Below the pieces are notes generated by a model. That model saw only the letters and a program-made list of their open reading frames with translations, was not told the origin of the DNA and ran no database searches. A DNA stretch of 64,000 nucleotides from Paraphysomonas bandaiensis (taxonomy: Eukaryota; Chrysophyceae): the NCBI GenBank assembly GCA_965644295.1, contig CBFFRP010000436.1, positions 1-64,000 on the forward strand. Reading direction: 5' to 3'. This document shows positions 21,600 to 31,495 of the stretch, piece after piece. Position 1 is the stretch's first letter. Each line of letters begins with the position of its first letter. Position numbers and translations under genes: made by a program.

Positions 21600-24441
21600 T
21601 TATATCTCTAGTTCTACGAATGCGATAAAGGTTTCGGGATACATACTAACATGTGCATTTCTGATGAGCTCACGAATCGTATTATTTCTTGCCAAGTCAA
21701 CAGGAGTCTTTCCTTTCTGCAAAAAGTAACAATAAACATCATACAAAGAAGCGACACAAACCAAGCTGCATATCCATAATGAGTCTTTGGGGTTTATATA
21801 TGCTATCTCATGGGTGAGCACATAGAACACTGCATGTCCATCTATGTACGTGTGTGTAGAGGGTTACGTACTTTGTTTCGTACACTAATATCTGCTCCTT
21901 CTCTTAAAAGACACTCAACTATATCTCTGTGACCTCTAGAGGCAGCCAAGTGAAGAGCTGTACAACCCTTCTGTAAAACAATAGTAATCACATATGAGTC
22001 CTATGACACGATATGTATATATATGTGTGTGTATATATGTGTGTATAGAGGGGTTACTTACCTTGTCTCGTACATGAATATCTGCTCCTTCACTTATAAG
22101 ATACTCAGCAATATCTCTGTCATTATTATACACAGCATAGTGGAGTGCTGCATCACCATCCTATAAAACAATAACAGTAATCAAATATGAGCCCTTAAAG
22201 CACTGTATGCATATATACGTGTGTATAGAGGGATTACTTACATTGTTCTGTATATTAATATCTGCTCCTTCTCTTATAAGAAACTCAGCTATATCTCTCA
22301 GACATTTAAAGACAGCGAAGTGAAGAATTGTCCAGCCACCCTATAGAACAAAAAATAATCTCATACGAGCCCTATTGACACCGTATGTATATGTATGTAT
22401 AATTATATGCCGTGTGTTTATATATGTATATATGTGTATATATGATTGAATGTATATATGCATGTATATAAGTGTAGAGGGTTACTTACATTGTCTCGTA
22501 CATGAATATCTGCTCCTTCACTTATGAGATACTCCGCTGTATCTCTGTGACGATTTGAGACTGCACACCGAAGAGCTGTTTCACCATCCTATAAAACAAA
22601 AAATAATAGTCACATAATCCCATATGACAGGATATTTATGCACATGTATGTATGTATGTGCGAAGAGGGGCTACTGACATTGTTTCGTATACGGATATCT
22701 GCTCCTTCTCTTATAAGACACTCCGCTGTATCTCTGTGACCTCCAGAGGCAGCCAACTGAAGAGCTGTAGAACCATTCTATGAAAACAAATCACATAAGA
22801 CCCTTTACAACATGATATATATGAGGGGCTAGTTACATTGGTTTGTATATGAATATCTGCTCCTTCTCTTAGAAGATACTCAGCTATATCTCTATGACCT
22901 CTAGAAGCAGCCAAGTGAAAAGCTGTCCAACCATTCTATACGACAAAATAATCATTTATGAGACCTATTACAGGATATGAATGTATATATATGTGTAGAG
23001 GGGTTACTTACTCTGTCTCCAATAGTAATATCTGCTCCTGCTCTTATAAGATACTCAGCTGTATCTCTGTCACCTTTAGAGACAGCCAACTGAAGAGCTG
23101 TCCTACCATCCTAACAAACAAAAACAATTATACGTATGCGCCCATATGACAGGATATGTATGCATATATTCACTTATGTTAATATAATATGTATGTGAGT
23201 ATATATATATGTATCTATAGAGGAGTTACTTTGTCTCGTATATTAATATCTGCTCCTGCTCTTATAAGATACTCAGCTGTATCTCTGTCACCTTTAGAGA
23301 CAGCCAACTGAAGAGCTGTCTTACCATCCTATCAAACAAAAATAAGTATCACGTATATAGCCCTTATGACAGGATAGGTCTGCATATATACTAACGTAAA
23401 TATCATATGTATGCATGCATATATGATGATGAATATATGTGTATGTATTTATGTATAGAGGGGATAATTACATTATTGTTTTGTTTATTAATATCTGCTC
23501 CTTCTCTTATAAGATACTCAGCTATATCTCTGTGACCTTTAGATACAGCCCAGTTAAGAGGTGTCCTGCCAAACTATAAAAACAAAATATTAATCAAAAA
23601 TTAGCCTTTATAACACTATATACATGCATGTGTGACATATTCCGAAAGCACGCCCTCGTAAAGTGCTAGTGTTGATAAAACTCAGTATCTATGTATGTAT
23701 CTATGTCAAGTGGGGTTACTTACTCTGTCTCCAATAGTAATATCTGCTCCTTCTCTTATAAGATACTCAGTTAAGTCTCTGTAACCTTCAGAGACAGCAC
23801 GCCAAAGAGCTGTTTCACCATCCTATGAACAATAACAATCACATATGAGCCTTCATGACACTGTACGTACATGTATATCTATATAGGTATACGCTACGTG
23901 TGTGTGTACATGTATATCTGTTTCTTATATGTCAAGTGTATATATATGTATGTGTTACTTACTTTGCTTCGTGTATGTATGTCTGCTCCTGCTCTTATAA
24001 GATACTCAACCATACCTCTCTGACCATTAGATACAGCCAACTGAAGAGCTGTCCAACCTAACTATAAAACAACATCAATAATCACATATGAACCTTCATA
24101 ACACTGTATATATATGTATGTTTATGGAGGGGTTACTTACTTTGTTTTGTGTATGTATATCTGCTCCTGCTCTTATGAGATACTCAGCTATGTCTCTGTG
24201 TCCATGGTAGATAGCCACGTTAAGAGCTGTTCTACCAAACTATAAAACAATAATCACATATGAGCCCTCATAACCCTGTATATAAAACACTGTATGTATG
24301 TATGTATGTATGTATGTATGTATGTAGGTAGGTAGGTAGGTGGCTTACCCCATCTCGTGTATTGATATTATCACCCCTCTCAACACACGACTTCACTCTA
24401 TCGATATCACCTCTCACCGTATATATAATAATATCAGGCAT
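21600..24441 (-). CDS. Ankyrin-repeat protein B, fourteen exons, paralogue of A
   Basis: Exons (high to low): 24441-24349, 24239-24141, 24061-23963, 23822-23724, 23573-23472, 23328-23230, 23110-23012, 22935-22837, 22777-22679, 22588-22490, 22340-22242, 22160-22062, 21970-21872, 21716-21600. All introns are phase 0, and eleven of the twelve internal exons are exactly 99 bp (the other is 102), each one ankyrin repeat (e.g. RGHRDIAEYLIREGADI). The joined protein has 466 residues. First and last exons correspond to those of gene A (VKSCVERGDNINTRD start; FIAFVELEI end), so B is A's tandem paralogue with five more repeat exons. Introns share a TCACATATGAGCCC-like phrase. Role unknown beyond protein binding. 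Confidence 0.88.
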
Positions 24442-24950
24442 CTTTATATATATGAACAGAAGTGAAGTGAATTGAAGTAAACAGAAGTGAAATGAAGTGA
24501 ATTGAAGTCAAATTTATGTGAAGTGAAGTGCAGTGAAGTGAAGAAGTATATATATAGAGAGAGTGTGTGTGTGTGAGAGGTGGCGTGATTACACACAGCA
24601 CAACAAAACAAAAAAAGCAAGATACCATTTGACAGACATCAAGACATGTGTAGGAATTCCTACTGCTGTGTATCGGACTATACAGCAGTATTTGTATGCT
24701 GTTTTTTGATGGCCAAAATATTCACAAAAAGGCTGATTTTTTCACCTAATCGACACATTGCTGTATACTATTCGTACACTATATACTGTATATCGTACTT
24801 CAGAGGTTTTTTGTATAAGAGTTGACAAAAGTAGGATATTTTTCCTAGTTTTCAGTCTTCGAGTTTCGTGTTTTCAGTTTGATTTCGACTTGAACTTCAT
24901 TCGTTTTTTCAGTCTCACTTCCACTTCGTCTTGTCGAAACTATGTAAAAT
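24442..24950. other. 5' flank of ankyrin gene B and edge of the bacterial block
   Basis: GAAGTGAA-like short repeats lie just upstream of the start codon (24450-24545), followed by sequence related to the gene A promoter. The change from host to bacterial sequence falls somewhere about 24930-25000; I see no repeat marking it. Confidence 0.5.
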
Positions 24951-25001
24951 TCTTGGTCAAAATATCTGCTACAATAAGACGCATAGTTATCAAATTTTTA
25001 C

Positions 25002-25006
25002 AAGGA
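25002..25006 (+). promoter_or_regulatory. Ribosome binding site of the bacterial ankyrin gene
   Basis: AAGGA seven bases before the ATG at 25014. It fixes this start and shows a bacterial gene. Confidence 0.8.
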
Positions 25007-25013
25007 TCATATT

Positions 25014-25349
25014 ATGCTTTTTGATGAACCAGCAAGAACTCCCTTAGAACTTAATAAACACATGATTCAATGCATTAATAATGGGTTAAAAAGAGACGTT
25101 GAACAGATGCTTAAAGAAGGAATTGTGGATCCCAATTTTACAGAAAACAAACAGGAACATCCCTTGCTTGTTGCAGCAGATCGAAATGATGTAAAAATGA
25201 TGGAAATATTAATTCAACATGGTGCTGATGTAAATCAGTGTGTTACCTCTTCGGGTAAATCCAGGTTATTAATGTTAGCTGAGTACTATGAAAATGAATC
25301 AATGGCTGAATTAATCAATAATGCGAGCAATTCACCAGCTCCCAGGTAA
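25014..25349 (+). CDS. Small bacterial ankyrin protein
   Basis: 111 residues. The centre carries one clear ankyrin repeat (EHPLLVAADRNDVKMMEIL then IQHGADVN) flanked by weaker helices (IQCINNGLKRDVEQMLKEG). No signal peptide or membrane segment. Unlike the host ankyrin genes it has no introns and has a Shine-Dalgarno site. It lies 39 bp before the effector-like gene on the same strand, and a second Shine-Dalgarno site there suggests an operon. Short ankyrin proteins of this kind are common in intracellular Legionellales and similar bacteria, often acting in the host. That role is inference. Confidence 0.8.
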   Translation: MLFDEPARTPLELNKHMIQCINNGLKRDVEQMLKEGIVDPNFTENKQEHPLLVAADRNDVKMMEILIQHGADVNQCVTSSGKSRLLMLAEYYENESMAELINNASNSPAPR

Positions 25350-25388
25350 TATTTTAAATTGATAATTCATTGATGAAAGGACTCATTA

Positions 25389-26987
25389 ATGCCGAAAAGA
25401 GATCGTGTGACCATTAGTTTATTTAGTGTCGAAAAAGATGGGGGCTTTAACCGTTCTGCATTAGGTGAAATTAATAATATCAAAGTAATGAAGGAACGCT
25501 TAGCAGAAGAGGCACTTAGGCAAGGAAGAATGCCACCTGAAATAGTTGTGTCTGAATTACTTATTCCTAATTGGAAAACTGGTAGCAGTTTTGAAGACAG
25601 TAGCTATAGGCACCTAGAAGCTGAGTTTTATAGTGAATTAAGAGAAACATTAGATGGTGCAGGGTTGCAAGATGTTGTTCTGAATAATTTTCACAACAAA
25701 GCAGGCCCCGAAGAGCTTGGATATTTGAATGGTTTACAAGCAAGAGGAAGTAATGCCGATATGATTAAGACACATGCCATCATTGACCCAGATAATGTTG
25801 GACGTCGGCATTTACAAATCGATAGTAATACAAAAATTCATGACTACGAAGGTTTTTATCGAGCTACATTTGGTGCAGAGACACAAAGAGATGAATTGGT
25901 TGGGTTAAACGCTAGTTATTATGACAAGGATTATGTTTCTGCACATAATAAAGTTGTTTATACTAATCCTGACAGTGAGCTGATAGCAGCATTGACTGAA
26001 ACACATTTTGCTTATTGTGAAAAGCATAAAGATGATCACTTATCACCTGAAAAGGAAATAGAAAAAATATCTAAGAACTCAATATATTCAAAAGACTTTG
26101 TTGTTGCGCTTGAGAAAATAGGTTTGACGAAACCATTGGTAAATTTAGAGGGTAAAAAAATATATCCAGCGGTAATGAGCAGGGATGAGTATAGATTAAC
26201 CGCAACGGTTGTAACGGCCGTCAACATGTCTTGGCGAGATGGTACTGATGACTCAAGTAAGTTAAAAACATTGCCTGCTGTGAAGGTGGGGGATGCCATG
26301 TGTGATTATGCAAGTTTTGTAATAGCAGTGAAAAAGAATGTGGGGAATTTAGGGCTGCATAAATTTGCAGGAGATTCCGCTACTTTAGCTGCCAATGCAG
26401 AGAATACAACAGTTTTAAAGGAGGACTCCGAACCACGGAGAGAGTTGCAAAGCATTTCTAACTTAGTTGTTGATGATGCCATTATTACAAGATTTTATGA
26501 TAACGCCGTCGATCTCGTTGAGGGCAATGCCGACTTGTCACCAGAGGAAAAAAGAGAGACATTGGTGGCACTGGCTTCTAAAATCCCTCCTACTCCTAGA
26601 GGCAATGCTTTAATAAACAGGTTATTTGGTTGCACGGTTTCAGAGTTAATTGAAAATCCATTTCAAAAATCAAAGCAATTTGAAATACCTTCTTTAATGG
26701 AATATAGAGAAGAAGAATTAATGAGATTGGATACACGGATAGAAGCGCTACGACATCAGACAAGGACGCCAGTGGAGAGGTGCCACACGTTAGAACTTGC
26801 TAGAGAACTAACAGATGCCAAAAGAGAAATGGTTTCAGTATTAAGAGAACACAGATTTGATAGATTCAGTACTGATGAATTAAGAGAACAATATAGGATC
26901 TGTGATGATAAAGCTGAAGGACGAGTATCAGCACTCCCTAAACAGAGCGAAGAAGCAAAGATCCAAAGAACTTTGTTGTTCAAATAG
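25389..26987 (+). CDS. Unrecognised bacterial protein, effector-like
   Basis: 532 residues from an ATG preceded by AAAGGA (25376-25381). No signal peptide, no membrane span, largely charged and helical; the C-terminal third ([20 protein letters not shown] onward) looks like a coiled coil. I recognise no catalytic motif. Size, composition and the ankyrin gene upstream resemble secreted effectors of intracellular gammaproteobacteria, but that is analogy. The last codons and stop lie inside a perfect inverted repeat (CCAAAGAACT at about 26967-26976, AGTTCTTTGG at about 26987-26996) that also forms the junction to the reversed sucC scrap, so the true C-terminus may be lost. Confidence 0.7.
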   Translation: MPKRDRVTISLFSVEKDGGFNRSALGEINNIKVMKERLAEEALRQGRMPPEIVVSELLIPNWKTGSSFEDSSYRHLEAEFYSELRETLDGAGLQDVVLNNFHNKAGPEELGYLNGLQARGSNADMIKTHAIIDPDNVGRRHLQIDSNTKIHDYEGFYRATFGAETQRDELVGLNASYYDKDYVSAHNKVVYTNPDSELIAALTETHFAYCEKHKDDHLSPEKEIEKISKNSIYSKDFVVALEKIGLTKPLVNLEGKKIYPAVMSRDEYRLTATVVTAVNMSWRDGTDDSSKLKTLPAVKVGDAMCDYASFVIAVKKNVGNLGLHKFAGDSATLAANAENTTVLKEDSEPRRELQSISNLVVDDAIITRFYDNAVDLVEGNADLSPEEKRETLVALASKIPPTPRGNALINRLFGCTVSELIENPFQKSKQFEIPSLMEYREEELMRLDTRIEALRHQTRTPVERCHTLELARELTDAKREMVSVLREHRFDRFSTDELREQYRICDDKAEGRVSALPKQSEEAKIQRTLLFK

Positions 26988-27150
26988 AGTTCTTTGGCAA
27001 TATCAGTTGTTTCTTCAATCAAAACACTGTTAACAGGTTGTCCATTTTTATCTGTCTGATAAGTCACTAAGCGCGTCCCCATCATACCATCAATGGCTCT
27101 GACTAAATCATCTCTATTATCGACAAGCTTAACACCACCTGCTTTACCGC
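26988..27150 (-). pseudogene. sucC: sucC fragment (succinyl-CoA synthetase beta subunit)
   Basis: The minus strand encodes about 54 residues matching the N-terminal ATP-grasp region of succinyl-CoA ligase beta: [20 protein letters not shown], then [10 protein letters not shown], then [11 protein letters not shown]. Both ends are cut. The upstream side continues in frame into polynucleotide phosphorylase and the downstream side meets the effector-like gene in opposite orientation. sucC and pnp are not adjacent in gammaproteobacteria I know of, so this is an illegitimate join. Confidence 0.88.
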
Positions 27151-27736
27151 GTAATTCTTTTGCCTCAGATTCCACCATTAAAATAGCGTTTTCAGTACCA
27201 GAAACCACCAAATCAAGTTCAGATGCTTGTAAATCAGTTGGCGATGGATTTAATGAATAGATACCATCGTTATAGCCAACACGCGCTGCAGCAACAGGCC
27301 CATCAAAAGGTACGCCTGATAAAGTGAGTGCGGCTGAAGTACCAATCAGCGCCAAAATATCTGGCTGCACATCAGGGTTTAATGACATAACTGTTGCAAC
27401 CACTTGCACTTCGTTTCTAAAGCCTTCAGGAAATAAAGGCCTAATAGGTCTATCGATTAAACGACAAGTTAGAATTTCTTGATCACTTGGTCGGCCTTCG
27501 CGTTTTAAGAAGCCACCAGGTATTTTTCCTGCCGCATAAAAGCGTTCCTGATAGTTAACGGTTAAAGGGAAAAAGCTATTGTTCTCTCCACCATCTTTTT
27601 TAAATACCACGGTCACCAAAACACGTGTACCGTTCATGCTAACCATGACACTTGAATCAGCTTGGCGTGCAATTTCACCTGTTTCTAAAACCAGTTGATG
27701 CTCACCAAATTGTATTTCTTTTATTATTTTAGACAC
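27151..27736 (-). pseudogene. pnp: Polynucleotide phosphorylase, N-terminal fragment
   Basis: 3'-to-5' exoribonuclease of the RNA degradosome. Only the first ~195 residues of about 700 are present: the first RNase PH domain, with [38 protein letters not shown] and [12 protein letters not shown]. The likely start is a GTG at 27736, seven bases after a GCGAGGA ribosome site; a longer in-frame start exists but fits the family worse. The frame runs on past residue [15 protein letters not shown] into sucC sequence, so the protein is truncated and fused. It lies downstream of rpsO, the normal arrangement. Confidence 0.93.
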
Positions 27737-27750
27737 ATTTTTCCTCGCAT

Positions 27751-27776
27751 AAAAAAGGCGCAATAAAGCGCCTTAA
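27751..27776 (-). terminator. Rho-independent hairpin between rpsO and pnp
   Basis: On the minus strand AAGGCGC, a six-base loop, GCGCCTT and a T run: the standard intergenic hairpin of the rpsO-pnp pair. Confidence 0.85.
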
Positions 27777-27835
27777 ATGAAAATTTGATAGAATTTCAGG
27801 CTATTAACTCTCATTAATAACCTCTCTATACCATA

Positions 27836-28080
27836 TTAATAAGAATCTCTTAATTTTAATTTTTCAATTAAAGAATAATAACGAGCACTTTCTTTTGACT
27901 TCAAGTACTTCAATAGCTTTTTGCGCTTATTCACCAATGTTAACAAACCACGACGAGAATGTACGTCTTTTTTGTGTTGTTTAAAGTGTTCGGTTAAATA
28001 GATAATTCGCGCAGTTAACAAAGACACTCGTTTTATTATCGTCAACAATTTCTGAAATTTGTGCACTTGTTAGTGACATT
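27836..28080 (-). pseudogene. rpsO: Ribosomal protein S15 gene with frameshifting deletion
   Basis: S15 binds the central domain of 16S rRNA. The start at 28080 ([14 protein letters not shown]) is normal for the family, and the C-terminal two thirds (LLTARI[13 protein letters not shown], [19 protein letters not shown]) is normal in another frame. Between them the conserved TGSPEVQ segment is absent: from Thr17 the DNA jumps to the codons just before SLLTAR, a loss of about 32 bp compared with family length, so the frame breaks. As written an essential protein cannot be made. This is either true decay of an inserted copy or a sequence error. Confidence 0.88.
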
Positions 28081-28216
28081 TGTTACTCCTACGAACTGCT
28101 CTAACTCAGTTATATTATATAAACTCAAGTTAAATTAAAATTTTTAGTGGCGTATTCTAACGTTTATTTAAGTATAAAACAAGCATTAATGTACGACCAT
28201 TTCTTTTAAATTCTAG

Positions 28217-29107
28217 TTAGATATTATTTTGTATTAATCGTCTAACTTTTAGGCTATTATCACCATTGTATTGCCCTAAGCCAATAAACTCATCAGCTTC
28301 ATTAATCAACTGGTATAACGTGCCTGCATTCACCTTTTCATCAAGTTCTATCGTTTTACCAAAATACAGCGCCTGTTGTTGGCTGGCAGTAATGTTTACT
28401 ATAGGAAAATGTGACACCATCGACTGGATCGAGTAAAGCAAAGCCAATGGATTGGCGCTGTTTTCCAACTCCGACATTGAGATCATTGCTTTACCTTCAA
28501 AAGGACAAGAAAAATCTCGATGCAGCTTCGTAACAAAAGCACCCACTTCTAAGTAATTGCCAATATCTTCAACTAAATTTCGAATATATGTACCTTTGCT
28601 ACAACGTACACGAATCGTAAAAAAAGGTAGGTTAAAATTTTCTAAAGCCAGCTCATAAATGGTAATACGTCTTGCTTTTCGTTCAACTTCTATACCACGT
28701 CTTGCTAACTTATATAAAGGCACCCCATCTTTTTTTAAGGCTGAAAACATGGAAGGTACTTGCTCAATATTGCCTGTAAAGTGCTGCAAAGCTCTTAATA
28801 TATCGGACTCAATTATGTGACTCGGATCTTGTGATGTTAAGACTTCACCTTCGGCATCTTGGGTAGAGGTTGTTTCACCAAGCTTACCTGTGGCTGTATA
28901 TCCTTTGTCCGCATCCAACATGAATTGACTGAACTTAGTTGCATCACCAAAACAGATGGGGAGCATACCTGAGGCCTGAGGATCCAAACTACCCGTGTGA
29001 CCTGCTTTTTTAGCTTGAAACAAACGTTTAACCGTTTGTAGTACTTTATTAGATGATTGATTTAGGGGCTTATTTAATAACAAAACCCCATCAATTCGCT
29101 TTAACAC
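28217..29107 (-). CDS. truB: tRNA pseudouridine-55 synthase
   Basis: Makes pseudouridine 55 in the T loop of tRNAs. 296 residues, complete. Family motifs seen: GVLLLNKPLNQSSN near the start, the catalytic Asp in KAGHTGSLDPQASGMLP, and CSKGTYIRNLVEDIG. The start codon at 29107 abuts the stop of rbfA, as in the usual nusA-infB-rbfA-truB operon. Nothing is broken. Confidence 0.95.
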   Translation of the reverse strand: MLKRIDGVLLLNKPLNQSSNKVLQTVKRLFQAKKAGHTGSLDPQASGMLPICFGDATKFSQFMLDADKGYTATGKLGETTSTQDAEGEVLTSQDPSHIIESDILRALQHFTGNIEQVPSMFSALKKDGVPLYKLARRGIEVERKARRITIYELALENFNLPFFTIRVRCSKGTYIRNLVEDIGNYLEVGAFVTKLHRDFSCPFEGKAMISMSELENSANPLALLYSIQSMVSHFPIVNITASQQQALYFGKTIELDEKVNAGTLYQLINEADEFIGLGQYNGDNSLKVRRLIQNNI

Positions 29108-29500
29108 CTAGTTAACTGCTTCTTGTTGAAAATTATCATCTTGAGAAGTCGCTGGCACAACATCGTCGATTAAACGACGCAATTTAGCACCATACTCGAT
29201 AGATTCATCATAAACAAAACGTAGCTGAGGTACGACACGAAACTTCATACTGCGAGCAAGCGCCGTTCTTAAGAAACTGGCACCATTATTTAAAATACTT
29301 AAAGTCATGTCGCTGTCAGATTTTTTACCTAATACAGTAATATACACTTTTGCAATAGACATATCAGGCGATACTTTAACAGCAGATACAGTTATGATTT
29401 GAGGTAATCTCGGATCTTTTAATTCCATTTGAATAATTTGCGCGAGCTTCCTTTGGATTAAACCAGATACGCGGTCTGTTCTCTTAAAATCACTTGTCAT
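29108..29500 (-). CDS. rbfA: 30S ribosome-binding factor A
   Basis: Cold-shock ribosome maturation factor acting on the 5' end of 16S rRNA. 130 residues with the KH-type fold signatures: RTDRVSGLIQRKLAQII at the start, DPRLPQIITVSAVKVSPDMS, AKVYITVLG and RFVYDESIEYGAKL. Complete and in the normal place between infB and truB. Confidence 0.95.
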   Translation of the reverse strand: MTSDFKRTDRVSGLIQRKLAQIIQMELKDPRLPQIITVSAVKVSPDMSIAKVYITVLGKKSDSDMTLSILNNGASFLRTALARSMKFRVVPQLRFVYDESIEYGAKLRRLIDDVVPATSQDDNFQQEAVN

Positions 29501-29509
29501 TTTACTTCT

Positions 29510-29905
29510 TTAAACCTTTGTTTGAGCGAGTTCACGTTTTACTTCAATGGTTTCAAATACTTCAATTTGATCCCCTTCGCGAACATCGTTGTAATTCTTA
29601 ACACCAATACCACATTCAAAGCCTTGGCGTACTTCCACCACATCATCTTTAAAACGACGCAGTGACTCTAAGGTGCCCTCATAGATAACAACGTTATCAC
29701 GCAAAACACGAATTGGGTTATTACGCTTGATACTGCCTTCAATAACCATACAACCTGCAATAGCACCCAGTTTTGGAGAACGGAAAACATCGCGCACTTG
29801 AGCAATACCGACAATTTGTTCTTTAAATTCAGGAGCAAGCATACCTGTTAAGGCTTTCTTAACTTGATCAACCACATCATAAATAACGCTGTAATAATGA
29901 ATAAC
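29510..29905 (-). pseudogene. infB: Translation initiation factor IF-2, C-terminal fragment
   Basis: About the last 132 residues of IF-2 (the family has 750-950): [40 protein letters not shown] and [15 protein letters not shown] are typical of domain IV. The 5' side is cut at about 29900-29915, where sequence switches to an hlyD gene on the opposite strand. The stop at 29510 is ten bases before rbfA. Confidence 0.93.
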
Positions 29906-30615
29906 ACTTATTACAAGAAAAAAAGCAATTACAAAAAGCCCTCGCACTTGCGCAAAAAGAATTGGCCTTATTATCTCCTTTAGTTAAACATGGCTCTGTA
30001 TCAGAAGTAGAACTCATCCGTGCAGAGCGATTAGTTAATGAAATACAAAGTAAAATTCTAGCTTTCAATAGCCAAGCACTAAAAGAGCTTAACCATGCAA
30101 AAGCAGAACTAAATAGCTTAAAAGAATTATATGTGGCAGATAAAGATCGCTTACAAAGAACCACCATTCGCGCCCCACTAAAAGGGATCGTAAAACAAAT
30201 TAATATTAATACCATAGGTGGCGTAATCAAACCGGGTATGGACTTAATAGAAATAGTCCCCATAGAAGACACCTTATTAATAGAAGCCAAAATACGCCCC
30301 TCAGACATAGGGTTTATTCACCCCAAACAAAAAGCCATGGTTAAAATCACCGCTTATGATTATTCAATTTATGGAGGGCTTAAAGGAACAGTTGAGCACA
30401 TTAGTGCTGATACTATCGTCAATGATAAAGACGAAAGCTTTTATTTAATCAAAGTTAGAACCAACAAAAACTACTTAGGCACAGAAAAAAAACCACTCGC
30501 CATTATCCCTGGTATGCAAGCATCTGTAGATATTTTAACCGGCAAAAAATCGGTATTAGATTATCTGCTAAACCCCATACTTAAAGCAAAACATAAAGCA
30601 TTAAGAGAACGTTAA
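29905..30615 (+). pseudogene. Type I secretion membrane-fusion protein, 5' truncated
   Basis: HlyD-family adaptor that links an inner-membrane ABC transporter to a TolC-type channel. The piece begins in the coiled-coil hairpin ([20 protein letters not shown]), continues through TTIRAPLKGIVKQI (lipoyl half-motif) and ends with the beta-barrel and IPGMQASVDILTGKKSVLDY close, which is the usual C-terminus of the HlyD/LapC group. The N-terminal membrane anchor and first half (roughly 200 residues) are missing because of the junction with infB. Confidence 0.88.
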
Positions 30616-30865
30616 TTATGCCCGGCGCTCTAGAGGCCAAATGATTTAGGACTTATTGTTTTTTTTTATATCATTGCAGAGACATATCGCATATTTTTCT
30701 TGATTTTCATCTTAAACCGTCCAAACTATAAAAATCGCGCCTTATAACTAAGCGCTACACAGGGCATAACAAGATTTGTTCAATCCAATTTTGACCAAAA
30801 CAATTTACCCCCCCCATCACAAAAAGTGAAAAGGAATTTTCTGAGAATGATTAAGGACTAATAGA
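30616..30865 (+). other. Bacterial spacer with putative promoter
   Basis: AT-rich leader between the hlyD stop and the tolC-like start. An AAGGA ribosome site lies about ten bases before the ATG at 30866. A further hidden join here cannot be ruled out. Confidence 0.5.
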
Positions 30866-31495
30866 ATGAAGAATAAAAAAAGATACAAAACCTTAGTATT
30901 GCTAGCTTCACTGACATCAAGTTTGCCATGCTTTTCAATTACATTAGAAGAAGCTGTCCAACATGCCTTGTTATCCAACCCAGATATCCAATTTAATGTA
31001 GCAAAGAGTCTTTCATCTCAACAAGAAATGGAGGTTGCCAAAGGCCGTTATTACCCTTCTATAGACATACGTATGGGCATTGGCCGCGAAGAAACCGAAA
31101 ATGCAATTACAAATTCAAGTAGTATTGTCAGTACAGACGATCCCTTAACTAGAAAAGAATTTAGCATTGAATTAAAACAAAATATATTTTCAGGGTTTGG
31201 TATTGTTGGCGAAAAACAACGATTAGAAAATATGTGGAATGCGCAGCAATACAAAACTTATGGGGTAGCCGAAGATTTAAGCCTAGATGTGGCCGAGAAA
31301 TATTTAGCCGTATTAAAGCAACAACGTCTGCTCCAATTAGCACGCGCAAATATTACAGAGCATCAACGTATACTGAATATGATAAAACAACGCTCTAATG
31401 CTGGGGTGAGTCGTCAAGCTGAAATGGAACAAGCAAAAGGCCGTCTGGCTTTAGCTCATAGTAATTTCATCAGCGTTGAAAATGATTTAAGAGAC
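30866..31495 (+). pseudogene. TolC-family outer-membrane channel, N-terminal fragment
   Basis: Starts with a signal peptide (basic start, LVLLASLTSSLPCFS) and then the classic repeat-1 entry TLEEAVQHALLSNPDIQ. Helical barrel segments follow (VAKGRYYPSIDIRMGIGREE, VAEKYLAVLKQQRLLQLARA, SNAGVSRQAEMEQAKGRLAL). Only about 210 of some 450 residues are present; the reading frame then continues into an unrelated acidic sequence. Type I exporters often place such a gene beside hlyD, so these two could come from one locus. Confidence 0.88.

Noticed and set aside
16211-24441. Regularly spaced ~100-bp repeats that could suggest a CRISPR array
   Set aside because: Repeats diverge, encode ankyrin units in frame, and are bounded by splice sites; the spacing varies and there are no cas genes.
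25014-25349. Bacterial ankyrin gene as an exon of host ankyrin gene B
   Set aside because: It is on the opposite strand, has no splice sites, and has its own ribosome-binding site and stop.
26988-29905. Bacterial cluster as mitochondrial or plastid DNA
   Set aside because: The set pnp-rpsO-truB-rbfA-infB with Shine-Dalgarno sites and gammaproteobacterial-type proteins is not found in organelle genomes.
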